Below are positions 7,965-14,768 of a stretch of DNA of 14,768 nucleotides, piece by piece. How positions within the stretch are numbered: position 1 is the first letter of the stretch; each line of letters starts with the position of its first letter. This DNA comes from an uncultured Lactobacillus sp. (GTDB lineage: Bacteria; Bacillota; Bacilli; Lactobacillales; Lactobacillaceae). The notes under the pieces are model-generated. The model worked only from the letters and a program-made list of their open reading frames with translations, made no database searches and had not been told where the DNA came from. The DNA lies in NCBI GenBank assembly GCA_946409675.1, contig CAMJXI010000012.1, positions 1 through 14,768 on the forward strand. Direction: 5' to 3'. The position numbers and the translations under genes are program-made.

Positions 7965-7994
7965 ATGATAGCAAAAAAAATAAAGTTTTGGCAA
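7965..7994 (-). promoter_or_regulatory. Possible second upstream promoter of the S10 operon
   Basis: TTGCCA (7994-7989) and TATCAT (7970-7965) on the minus strand are 18 bp apart. The match is weaker than the downstream promoter and the region is very A/T-rich, so a chance match is quite possible. If used, its transcript would carry about 90 extra nt ahead of the main leader. Confidence 0.3.
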
Positions 7995-7996
7995 AA
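7986..7996. repeat. Near-palindrome TTTTGGCAAAA, copy 2
   Basis: Second identical copy of the 11-bp element at 7919-7929. On the minus strand it overlaps the TTGCCA of the possible upstream promoter. Lies in the roughly 90-bp A/T-rich gap between the fusA terminator and the main S10 promoter. Confidence 0.45.
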
Positions 7997-8033
7997 TTTA
8001 GCCCGATTTATCATTTATCTTTCATAAAGCAAC

Positions 8034-8060
8034 AAAAAAGCCCTCACGACTGTGAGGACT
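8034..8060 (-). terminator. Rho-independent terminator after fusA
   Basis: On the minus strand AGTCCTCAC (8060-8052) pairs with GTGAGGGCT (8047-8039) around an AGTC loop: nine base pairs with one G-U wobble, followed by a run of T (8039-8034). It starts about 20 nt past the fusA stop and ends the str operon transcript before the S10 promoter. No tuf gene precedes it. Confidence 0.9.
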
Positions 8061-8079
8061 TGAATTTTTACGAGAAAAA

Positions 8080-10176
8080 TTAGTCAGCAGAAACATTTCC
8101 GCCATTTTTCTTGATGATTTCTTCTTGAATTGACTTAGGAACGGCTTCGTAGTGATCGAAGACCATAGTAAATGTACCACGACCTTGAGTAGCTGAACGA
8201 AGTGTAGTTGCGTAACCAAACATTTCTGAAAGAGGAACGAATGAGTTAACAACTTGAGCATTACCACGTGCTTCCATACCTTCCATGCGGCCACGACGAG
8301 CAGTAATTTGTCCGATAACATCTCCAAGATATTCTTCAGTAGCAACTACTTCGACCTTCATGATAGGTTCAAGAATTACAGCACCAGCTTTTTTAGCTGC
8401 GTTCTTAAGTGCGATTGATGCAGCAACCTTAAAGGCTGCTTCAGATGAATCGACTTCATGGTAACTACCATCGTATAACTTAGCTTTAACATCAATAAGT
8501 GGGTATCCAGCAAGAACACCGTTTTCCATTGATTCTTTAAGACCTTGTTCTACTGAAGGGATGTATTCACGAGGAACAACACCACCGACGATAGCATTTT
8601 CGAATTCGAATCCTTTACCTTCTTCATTAGGTGTAAATTCGATCCAAACGTCACCATATTGACCTTTACCACCAGATTGACGAACGAACTTACCTTGTGC
8701 AGAAGCTTCTTTAGTGAAACTTTCACGGTAGGCAACTTGTGGTTCACCAACTGTAGCATCAACCTTAAATTCACGACGCATACGGTCAACCATGATATCC
8801 AAGTGAAGTTCTCCCATTCCGGCGATAAGAGTTTCACCAGTTTCAGGGTTTGTTTCAGCTTGGAAAGTAGGATCTTCTTCAGCGAGTTTTTGGATAGCGA
8901 CGTCTAACTTGTCACGATCTTCTTTAGAATTTGGTTCGATTGATACTTGGATAACAGGGTCAGGAATTTCCAATGATTCAAGAATCAATGGGTGGTCGAT
9001 AGCAGTAAGTGAATCACCAGTAGTGGTGTTCTTCAAACCGATAGCGGCAGCGATATCTCCTGAATATACTTCAGGAATTTCTTGACGGTGATTTGAATGC
9101 ATTTGGAGCAAACGTCCAACACGTTCACGGTTGTTCTTAGAAACGTTCAAGACATATGAACCGGCTTCTAGGATACCAGTGTAGACACGGATAAATGTTA
9201 AACGTCCAACGAATGGGTCAGTAGCAATCTTGAAGGCAAGGGCAGCAAATGGTTTTGTGTCATCAGCCATCAAGTTTTCTTCAAGACCAGTCTTAGGATC
9301 TTTAGCGTTGTATGGTTTAACATCAAGTGGTGATGGAAGGTAGTCAATAACTGCATCCATCAACATTTGAACACCCTTGTTCTTGAAGGCAGAACCAGCA
9401 AGTACAGGGAAGAATTTAAGAGCAAGAGTAGCCTTACGGATAGCTGCTTTCAATTCATCCTTAGAGATTTCTTCTCCACCAAGGTATTTTTCCATAATGT
9501 CGTCATCAACATCAGCAACGGCTTCAACTAATTCGCTCCGACGTTTTTCAGCTTCTGCCTTATATTCGTCAGGAACAGGAACAGTATCCCATTTTGAGCC
9601 AAGTTCGTCTTCGTCGTAGATATCGGCAACCATTTCGATTAAGTCGATAACACCTTCGAATTGGTCTTCAGCACCTATAGGCATTTGAATAGCTTGAGCA
9701 TTGGCTTGCAAACGATCATGCAAAGTACTTACTGAGTAATCAAAATCGGCACCGATTTTATCCATCTTGTTAACGAAAACAAGACGAGGAACTGAATAAG
9801 TAGTAGCTTGACGCCATACGTTTTCAGTTTGTGGTTCTACACCAGATTGTGCATCAAGCACAGTGATAGCACCATCAAGAACACGGAGTGAACGTTCAAC
9901 TTCGATAGTGAAGTCAACGTGTCCTGGGGTATCGATAATGTTGATACGGTGTTCTTTCCATTCAGCAGTTGTAGCAGCTGATGTGATAGTGATACCACGT
10001 TCTTGTTCTTGTTCCATCCAGTCCATTTGTGAAGCTCCATCATGAGTTTCACCAATCTTGTGGATTTTACCAGTATAGTACAAGATACGTTCTGTTGTAG
10101 TTGTCTTACCGGCATCAATATGAGCCATGATACCGATGTTACGTGTTTTGTCTAACGAAAATTCACGTTTAGCCAT
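8080..10176 (-). CDS. fusA: Elongation factor G
   Basis: Cytosolic GTPase that drives translocation and, with RRF, ribosome recycling. The 698 residues are the family length. G1 AHIDAGKT (18-25), G2 RGITI (59-63), G3 DTPGH (81-85) and G4 NKMD (135-138) are intact, with the catalytic His85; the G5-type [10 protein letters not shown] lies in the remainder of the G domain, and domains II-V continue to the C-terminus without interruption. ATG start with AAAGGAG about 8 nt upstream. Third gene of the str operon, 26 nt after rpsG. In Bacillus subtilis tufA follows; here a terminator does. The one-copy, housekeeping context argues against a tetracycline-resistance (TetM-like) paralogue. Confidence 0.99.
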   Translation of the reverse strand: MAKREFSLDKTRNIGIMAHIDAGKTTTTERILYYTGKIHKIGETHDGASQMDWMEQEQERGITITSAATTAEWKEHRINIIDTPGHVDFTIEVERSLRVLDGAITVLDAQSGVEPQTENVWRQATTYSVPRLVFVNKMDKIGADFDYSVSTLHDRLQANAQAIQMPIGAEDQFEGVIDLIEMVADIYDEDELGSKWDTVPVPDEYKAEAEKRRSELVEAVADVDDDIMEKYLGGEEISKDELKAAIRKATLALKFFPVLAGSAFKNKGVQMLMDAVIDYLPSPLDVKPYNAKDPKTGLEENLMADDTKPFAALAFKIATDPFVGRLTFIRVYTGILEAGSYVLNVSKNNRERVGRLLQMHSNHRQEIPEVYSGDIAAAIGLKNTTTGDSLTAIDHPLILESLEIPDPVIQVSIEPNSKEDRDKLDVAIQKLAEEDPTFQAETNPETGETLIAGMGELHLDIMVDRMRREFKVDATVGEPQVAYRESFTKEASAQGKFVRQSGGKGQYGDVWIEFTPNEEGKGFEFENAIVGGVVPREYIPSVEQGLKESMENGVLAGYPLIDVKAKLYDGSYHEVDSSEAAFKVAASIALKNAAKKAGAVILEPIMKVEVVATEEYLGDVIGQITARRGRMEGMEARGNAQVVNSFVPLSEMFGYATTLRSATQGRGTFTMVFDHYEAVPKSIQEEIIKKNGGNVSAD

Positions 10177-10202
10177 AAATTATTCTCCTTTGAAATCAGC
10201 GA

Positions 10203-10673
10203 TTACCAGCGATAATGAGCGAATGCACGGTTAGCTTCGGCCATACGGTGAACGTCTTCACGTTTCTTAACTGCAGAACCTGTGTTGTTTGCAGCATCCA
10301 TGATTTCATTAGCTAATCTTTCGTCCATAGTATGTTCGTTACGAAGTCTTGAGTAGCTTACAAGCCATCTCAAGCCTAAAGTAGTTCTACGTTCTGGGCG
10401 AACTTCGATAGGAATTTGGTAGTTAGAACCACCGATACGGCGAGCTTTAACTTCAAGAACAGGCATAATGTTGTTCATTGCTTCTTCGAAAACGTCAACT
10501 GGGTTCTTACCAGTTTTTGCTTCGATGATGCTGAATGCATCATAAAGAATTGATGAAGCTTTAGCTTTCTTACCATCATACATTAAGTGGTTGATAAGTT
10601 TAGAAACTAATTTTGAGTTGTACATTGGATCAGGTAAAATATCTCTCTTTGGAACATTTCCTTTACGTGGCAT
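10203..10673 (-). CDS. rpsG: 30S ribosomal protein S7
   Basis: S7 initiates assembly of the 30S head and contacts mRNA and tRNA at the E site; in E. coli it represses the str operon at the rpsL-rpsG intercistronic region. It has 156 residues. [20 protein letters not shown] at the start, the block [20 protein letters not shown] followed by RPERR, and the ending [13 protein letters not shown] are diagnostic. ATG start with GGGAGGAG upstream. The gap to rpsL is only 18 nt, so an E. coli-like intercistronic S7 site of about 100 nt has no room here. Confidence 0.98.
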   Translation of the reverse strand: MPRKGNVPKRDILPDPMYNSKLVSKLINHLMYDGKKAKASSILYDAFSIIEAKTGKNPVDVFEEAMNNIMPVLEVKARRIGGSNYQIPIEVRPERRTTLGLRWLVSYSRLRNEHTMDERLANEIMDAANNTGSAVKKREDVHRMAEANRAFAHYRW

Positions 10674-10691
10674 AATTTAGTCTCCTCCCTA

Positions 10692-11099
10692 TTAAGCTTT
10701 CTTTGCGCCGTATTTAGAACGACTTTGTTTACGACCGTCAACACCAGCAGTATCAAGAGCACCACGGATGATATGGTAACGTACACCAGGTAAATCCTTT
10801 ACACGTCCACCACGGATCAACACAACACTATGTTCTTGTAAGTTGTGACCGATACCTGGGATGTAGGCTGTAACTTCGATAAGGTTTGACAAACGAACAC
10901 GGGCGTACTTACGAAGCGCTGAGTTAGGCTTCTTAGGTGTCATAGTACCAACACGAGTTGCAACACCACGCTTTTGTGGAGCAGGGTTGTTTGTTAAAGT
11001 TTTCTTCTTACTATTGTATCCAAAGTTCAAGGCTGGGGCGTTAGATTTTTCGACGCCAGAATGACGGCCTTTTCTAACCAATTGATTAATTGTTGGCAT
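10692..11099 (-). CDS. rpsL: 30S ribosomal protein S12
   Basis: S12 lies at the decoding centre and affects accuracy. It has 135 residues, with the insertion of 13 residues after about residue 26 ([20 protein letters not shown]) seen in Firmicutes relative to E. coli. The streptomycin-linked positions are wild type: K56 in [11 protein letters not shown] (E. coli K43) and K101 in [12 protein letters not shown] (E. coli K88), so no S12-based streptomycin resistance is expected. D102 is the residue that carries beta-methylthiolation in E. coli. ATG start with TAGGAGG about 10 nt upstream. First gene of the str operon. Confidence 0.98.
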   Translation of the reverse strand: MPTINQLVRKGRHSGVEKSNAPALNFGYNSKKKTLTNNPAPQKRGVATRVGTMTPKKPNSALRKYARVRLSNLIEVTAYIPGIGHNLQEHSVVLIRGGRVKDLPGVRYHIIRGALDTAGVDGRKQSRSKYGAKKA

Positions 11100-11180
11100 T
11101 AAAAATTTTCCTCCTATTTTTGTTCACACATCCGGGAGTGTCTTTTTTTACTCGCGGATGCCCATTGCAATTAAGCACGC
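11100..11180 (-). promoter_or_regulatory. str operon 5' leader with imperfect stem-loop
   Basis: About 80 nt between the predicted transcription start (near 11180-11178) and the rpsL ATG. The main hairpin in the RNA sense is CATCCG-c-GAGT (11160-11150) with ACTC-c-CGGATG (11139-11129): ten pairs with one mismatch around a roughly 10-nt A-rich loop. An alternative smaller hairpin ACAC (11141-11138) / GTGT (11129-11126) would expose TCCCGGAT in its loop; the two exclude each other. It carries the GACAC-N-CCCGGATG motif also found in the S10 leader. The rpsL ribosome-binding site lies just downstream of the stem. Confidence 0.55.
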
Positions 11181-11185
11181 TTACT

Positions 11186-11214
11186 AATTTATCATGAATT
11201 CCCGCGCTCGTCAA
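11186..11214 (-). promoter_or_regulatory. Sigma-A promoter of the str operon
   Basis: Minus-strand -35 TTGACG (11214-11209) and -10 TAAATT (11191-11186), 17 bp apart, with TGA directly before the -10 (extended -10 form). A long A/T tract (about 11215-11230) lies just upstream. It points away from the prepilin peptidase gene, which starts 56 bp beyond the -35 box on the other strand. Confidence 0.78.
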
Positions 11215-11269
11215 TATTTTTGAAAAAAATAATCGGCTGTTTTGCGTAGTTATTAGTGAGGTGAAACAG

Positions 11270-11959
11270 ATGATTTTAGGTCAATTTTTTATCGGTGCTA
11301 CCCTAGCTTCTCATTTAATGGTAGTAAACGAACGAACGCAAAACCAAACCGACTTTGTTCGTGGGAGTTCAAGGTGCACTAACTGTGGGTTTTTACTAAC
11401 TCTGTGGGACTTAATTCCCATTGTCAGCTTTATCACGTTGGGCGGAAAGTGTCGTTACTGCAAAAGTAATATCCCGGCTAATCTCTTTATTGCAGAGTTA
11501 GTCGGTGGTTTACTTTTTGCATCCCTAAATCTGAGTTACCCTTATTCGCTCAACTACAATCTTAGCCTGGGCTTATTTTTCTTCTTTGGTGCACTTGCTG
11601 CTCTCGAAGATCAAAGAGAGATGGAATTTTGTTTACTTTATCTCGTCCCCTCTTTTGTTTTTTCTCTCTTGTTCCATTTCCAAAATATTTTGGCAAACAT
11701 TATGCCACTTGTGCTCGTACTTTCTCTCCTACTCATTGTGCTCGTGCTGACCAACAAGTTTGGTTTAGGCGATTTGTTGTTTCTCCTCATTATCTTTTTT
11801 ACCTTTGGCTTAGCGCAAACTAACCGCATTTTATTGTTAGGCTGTATCCTCTTCTTAGCTAAAAACTTTGGTCTGCGAAATTCAAAAACGCCGGCTCCGT
11901 TTTTGCCTCCACTTTATCTCGCGTCCATTTTGGTCTTTCTCTTATCCACGGCCCATTAG
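11270..11959 (+). CDS. comC: Prepilin peptidase, ComC/PilD type (A24 family)
   Basis: Membrane aspartic protease that would cleave, and in the full family N-methylate, type IV pilin-like precursors such as the ComG pseudopilins of the competence pilus. It has 229 residues and about seven to eight hydrophobic segments. The N-terminal domain has paired cysteines C36-x2-C39 (RCTNC) and C61-x2-C64 (KCRYC) around DLIPIVSF. Catalytic aspartates are D114 in AALEDQREME and D168 in the FGLGD motif. The C-terminal PAPFLPPLYLAS resembles the family's PFGPFLA block. The IPD/N that normally follows the first aspartate is absent. The ATG at 11270 is chosen over an in-frame GTG at 11261 because GAGGTG (11258-11263) is placed for the ATG. 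It is the only plus-strand gene, and its codon use is less biased than that of the neighbours. Single gene; no pilin gene adjacent. Confidence 0.9.
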   Translation: MILGQFFIGATLASHLMVVNERTQNQTDFVRGSSRCTNCGFLLTLWDLIPIVSFITLGGKCRYCKSNIPANLFIAELVGGLLFASLNLSYPYSLNYNLSLGLFFFFGALAALEDQREMEFCLLYLVPSFVFSLLFHFQNILANIMPLVLVLSLLLIVLVLTNKFGLGDLLFLLIIFFTFGLAQTNRILLLGCILFLAKNFGLRNSKTPAPFLPPLYLASILVFLLSTAH

Positions 11960-11961
11960 AC

Positions 11962-11994
11962 AAAACAAAAAGACCATCCTCTAAAGGACGGTCT
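11962..11994 (-). terminator. Rho-independent terminator after rpoC
   Basis: On the minus strand AGACCGTCCT (11994-11985) pairs with AGGATGGTCT (11980-11971) around a TTAG loop: ten pairs with one G-U wobble, followed by TTTTGTTTT (11970-11962). On the plus strand the same hairpin has an A-C mismatch and no T-run, so it acts mainly for rpoBC. It lies 3 bp past the comC stop on the other strand. Confidence 0.9.
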
Positions 11995-11996
11995 AA

Positions 11997-12014
11997 TGTG
12001 AACTGAGATTCACA
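11997..12014 (-). other. Second stem-loop between rpoC stop and terminator
   Basis: TGTGAA (11997-12002) and TTCACA (12009-12014) form a perfect 6-bp stem with a 6-nt loop, starting 3 nt past the rpoC stop codon. It has no T-run and would sit just upstream of the terminator hairpin in the rpoC mRNA, possibly stabilising the 3' end or slowing polymerase. Confidence 0.5.
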
Positions 12015-12017
12015 CAA

Positions 12018-14768
12018 CTATTTAGCTGGTGTTTCTTCAGTTGCAGCTTTTTCTTTATCTTCTTCAGCCATTTGTCTTTCAATATCAGCTATTGAATAAA
12101 CAGATTCTGGTTGATTTGTTTTAACTTTAGGTTCCATTTCACGATACATCGCCATCCCAGTACCAGCTGGAATGATCTTACCGATAATAACGTTTTCTTT
12201 CAAACCAATAAGTGGATCGTTCTTACCTCTGATTGATGCATCAGTAAGTACACGAGTTGTTTCTTGGAAGGAAGCAGCTGACAAGAAACTGTTAGTTTCA
12301 AGAGAAGCCTTAGTAATACCAAGTAAGACAGATTGAGCAGTCGCTGGAATTCCACCGCTAACAAGAGTTTGACGGTTACGATCGCTAAATTCACGAATAT
12401 CGATCAATGTACCAGGTAAGATATCAGTGTCACCTGGATCAAGGACACGAACCTTACGAAGCATTTGACGAGCCATAACTTCAACGTGCTTATCAGAAAT
12501 CTCAACACCTTGCATACGGTAAGCCTTTTGGATTTCATCGAGTAAGTAGTTCTCAGTTGAGAGAACGTTACGGACACGAATCAATTCCTTAGGATCGATT
12601 GAACCAACAGTAAGTTTTTGACCACGTTTGATGTAGTCGCCTTCGCCAACAGCAACACTTGCAGTATAAGGAACACTGTAAGTTCTTGTGTCAGTTGAGC
12701 CCTCAACTGTGATTTCACGAGTATGTTCAGCTGGGTTTTCTTCAATAGAAGTAATTGTACCAGTAACTTCGGTAATTGTTGCACGACCTTTAGGGTTACG
12801 TGCTTCAAAAATTTCTTGCACACGAGGGAGTCCTTGGGTGATATCTTCACCACCGGCAACACCACCAGTATGGAAGTTTCTCATGGTCAATTGAGTACCT
12901 GGTTCACCGATTGATTGAGCAGCAACAGTACCAACTGCTTCACCAACTTCGACTTCTTCACCAGTAGCCAAGTTACGACCATAACACATTTGGCAGACAC
13001 CGTGTTTAGTGTTGCAAGTGAAGACGGAACGGATAGTTACGTCAGTAACGCCTGCATCAATAATTTGTTGTGCCATGTCTTCATCCATCAAAGTATTACG
13101 AGGTACGATGACTTCGTGAGTTTCTGGATTGAAGACAGTCTTCTTAGTGTAACGGCCAACAAGACGATCAAACAATGGTTCAATCATTTCGTTACCTTCA
13201 GTGATTGAGCTAACACGTAAACCACGGTCGGTTCCACAATCAGCTTCACGAACGATAACATCTTGGGCAACGTCAACAAGACGACGAGTCAAGTAACCTG
13301 AGTTGGCAGTCTTCAAGGCGGTATCGGTCATCCCTTTACGAGCACCATGAGTTGACATGAACATTTCGAGAACTGATAAGCCTTCACGGAAGTTTGAAGT
13401 AACAGGAACTTCCATCATCCCGCCGTTAGGTGCGGCCATCAAGCCACGCATACCAGCAAGTTGCGTAAAGTTAGAGATGTTACCACGGGCACCGGAATCA
13501 CTCATCATTGAAATTGGGTTGTTGTCATCAAAACTGTCGACCAGTTTTTGTTGAATTTCATCTTTGGCTTCAGACCAGATGCTGATAACACGATCATGAC
13601 GTTCGTCATCAGTAATCAAACCACGACGGAATTGTTTAGAAACTGTCGCAACCTTCTTATGAGCTTCAGCAACGATTTCAGGTTTCTCTGCCAAAGTAGG
13701 AACGTCGGCAACCCCAACTGTAATACCTGAAATAGTTGAGATTTCGTAACCGAGTTGTTTCATGTCATCAAGTAATTCTGAAGTACGTTGAACTTTATAA
13801 ACCTTGAAAATTTGGGCAATGATATCACTCAAGAAACCTTTTTTGAAGGTGCCAACGAGTTCTGATTCAGCCAATTTTTCATGGATATCTTCACCTGGTA
13901 ATAAGAAGTACTTAGCAGGTGTACCGTTGACTAAGTTGTCATTGGTAGGTTCGTTCAAGTATGGGAATGCACTTGGCAAAATTTCGTTGAAGATCAATTT
14001 ACCAAAAGTAGTCACCATTACGCCGTTTTCCATACCAGCTGGGAAAGGCTTTTCAGGCATTGATGCTGCTGAAATACCAATTCTTGTATGGTAATGGATA
14101 TCATCATTTTGATAAGCGATAACTGCTTCTTCAGTAGAATTGAAGATCATTCCTTCGCCTTCACGATTCTTTTGTTCTTGTGTTAAGAAGTAGTTACCTA
14201 ACACAACGTCTTGAGAAGGTGTAACGATAGGACGACCATCTTTAGGTGCCAAGATATGGTGAGCGGCGAGCATTAACATTCTTGCTTCTGCTTGTGCTTC
14301 ATCAGAAAGTGGTACGTGGACGGCCATTTGGTCACCATCAAAGTCGGCGTTATATGCTTCAGTTGCAAGAGGATGCAATCTGATAGCTTTACCACTAACT
14401 AGGACTGGTTCGAAGGCTTGGATACCAAGTCTATGCAACGTAGGTGCCCGGTTCAAAAGAACTGGACGTTCCTTGATAACGTCTTCTAGGACATCCCAGA
14501 CTTCATTATCTTGGCGATCAATCTTACGTTTAGCATTCTTGATGTTTGAAGCAATTTCACGTGCTACAAGTTCGTGCATTACAAATGGCTTGAATAATTC
14601 AAGCGCCATTTCACGAGGCAAACCACATTGATAGAACTTAAGTGTAGGTCCAACGTCGATAACTGAACGGCCAGAGTAGTCGACACGTTTACCAAGTAAG
14701 TTTTGACGGAAACGTCCTTGCTTACCTTTAAGCATGTGTGAAAGAGATTTCAATGGACGGTTACCAGG
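12018..14768 (-). CDS. rpoC: DNA-directed RNA polymerase subunit beta' (partial, C-terminal 916 residues)
   Basis: Catalytic largest subunit of RNA polymerase. The reading frame is open to the window edge (first codons PGNRPLKS), so about the first 300 residues lie beyond 14768. Counting from that first Pro: the active-site magnesium motif NADFDGDQ has its aspartates at 142, 144 and 146; the bridge helix is near 470-500 ([19 protein letters not shown]); the zinc-site cysteines are 511, 585, 592 and 595 ([11 protein letters not shown]); the trigger loop is near 610-640 ([18 protein letters not shown]). The C-terminus is an acidic tail [15 protein letters not shown] with a TAG stop. No large Gram-negative-type insertion is seen. 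Expected partner rpoB would lie upstream, outside the window. Confidence 0.99.
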   Translation of the reverse strand, partial: PGNRPLKSLSHMLKGKQGRFRQNLLGKRVDYSGRSVIDVGPTLKFYQCGLPREMALELFKPFVMHELVAREIASNIKNAKRKIDRQDNEVWDVLEDVIKERPVLLNRAPTLHRLGIQAFEPVLVSGKAIRLHPLATEAYNADFDGDQMAVHVPLSDEAQAEARMLMLAAHHILAPKDGRPIVTPSQDVVLGNYFLTQEQKNREGEGMIFNSTEEAVIAYQNDDIHYHTRIGISAASMPEKPFPAGMENGVMVTTFGKLIFNEILPSAFPYLNEPTNDNLVNGTPAKYFLLPGEDIHEKLAESELVGTFKKGFLSDIIAQIFKVYKVQRTSELLDDMKQLGYEISTISGITVGVADVPTLAEKPEIVAEAHKKVATVSKQFRRGLITDDERHDRVISIWSEAKDEIQQKLVDSFDDNNPISMMSDSGARGNISNFTQLAGMRGLMAAPNGGMMEVPVTSNFREGLSVLEMFMSTHGARKGMTDTALKTANSGYLTRRLVDVAQDVIVREADCGTDRGLRVSSITEGNEMIEPLFDRLVGRYTKKTVFNPETHEVIVPRNTLMDEDMAQQIIDAGVTDVTIRSVFTCNTKHGVCQMCYGRNLATGEEVEVGEAVGTVAAQSIGEPGTQLTMRNFHTGGVAGGEDITQGLPRVQEIFEARNPKGRATITEVTGTITSIEENPAEHTREITVEGSTDTRTYSVPYTASVAVGEGDYIKRGQKLTVGSIDPKELIRVRNVLSTENYLLDEIQKAYRMQGVEISDKHVEVMARQMLRKVRVLDPGDTDILPGTLIDIREFSDRNRQTLVSGGIPATAQSVLLGITKASLETNSFLSAASFQETTRVLTDASIRGKNDPLIGLKENVIIGKIIPAGTGMAMYREMEPKVKTNQPESVYSIADIERQMAEEDKEKAATEETPAK

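Noticed and set aside
7877..8083. 68-codon plus-strand open frame in the fusA-rpsJ gap
   Set aside because: It starts with TTG, lies over the S10 promoter and the fusA terminator on the opposite strand, and has no ribosome-binding site. The control elements explain the region better.
8022..8345. 107-codon minus-strand frame overlapping the end of fusA
   Set aside because: It is an alternate frame of fusA, running through the terminator; no start signal and hydrophobic low-complexity content.
11261..11269. Upstream GTG start for the prepilin peptidase
   Set aside because: The GTG is part of the GAGGTG ribosome-binding site of the ATG at 11270, and no other site precedes it.
11971..11994. Terminator for comC on the plus strand
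   Set aside because: In that direction the stem has an A-C mismatch and is followed by AATGTG, not a T-run; it is a good terminator only for rpoC.
12018..14753. rpoC starting at a TTG at 14753
   Set aside because: The frame continues upstream to the window edge with conserved rpoC residues (PGNRP), so the gene is cut by the window rather than starting there.
1..14768. Mobile element, CRISPR array, defence or unknown multi-gene system
   Set aside because: I looked on both strands for transposase-like frames, direct-repeat arrays, tRNA genes and unexplained coding regions. All long frames are accounted for by known housekeeping genes or comC, and the longest gap without a coding gene is 373 bp of promoter, leader and terminator.

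Overview
The window is a housekeeping stretch of a low-GC Gram-positive chromosome, most likely a member of the Lactobacillaceae (Lactobacillus sensu lato). The evidence is the AT-rich third positions, strong AGGAGG ribosome-binding sites, the short zinc-type S14, the 13-residue insertion in S12 typical of Firmicutes, and the gene order rpoC / prepilin peptidase / rpsL-rpsG-fusA / rpsJ... . The genus is inferred from protein likeness recalled from memory and is not certain. Nearly everything is on the minus strand, so transcription runs from high to low coordinates.

Layout in transcription order. (1) 14768-12018: the last three quarters of rpoC (RNA polymerase beta'), closed by a strong terminator (11962-11994). 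(2) 11270-11959, plus strand: a 229-residue ComC-type prepilin peptidase, convergent with rpoC and divergent from the str operon. (3) 11214-8034: the str operon, with a promoter (11186-11214), a short structured leader, rpsL, rpsG, fusA and a terminator (8034-8060); no tuf gene follows. (4) 7996-7707: control region of the S10 operon, with a near-consensus promoter (7876-7904), a possible second promoter upstream and a leader of about 160 nt with two clear stem-loops. (5) 7706-1: the fused S10-spc cluster rpsJ-rplC-rplD-rplW-rplB-rpsS-rplV-rpsC-rplP-rpmC-rpsQ-rplN-rplX-rplE-rpsN-rpsH-rplF-rplR (last gene cut by the window edge). Spacings are short and several genes look translationally coupled.

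The genes supply ribosome assembly, translocation (EF-G) and transcription. The only outlier is the prepilin peptidase, which would process ComG pseudopilins for DNA uptake or protein secretion machinery.

I found no mobile element, CRISPR array, defence system or unknown multi-gene system, and the protein-coding content is ordinary. What is worth a second look is non-coding. The str and S10 leaders share a 14-nt motif (13 of 14 identical, GACAC-N-CCCGGATG in the RNA sense) placed in stem-loops. Their promoters also share the transcription-start region (CGTGCT at the same distance from the -10 box). Together these suggest a common control of the two ribosomal operons. Also of note are a 17-codon open frame over the S10 leader hairpin, a duplicated near-palindrome upstream of the S10 promoter, six non-ATG starts among the ribosomal genes, and the lone antisense comC gene between two very highly expressed operons.
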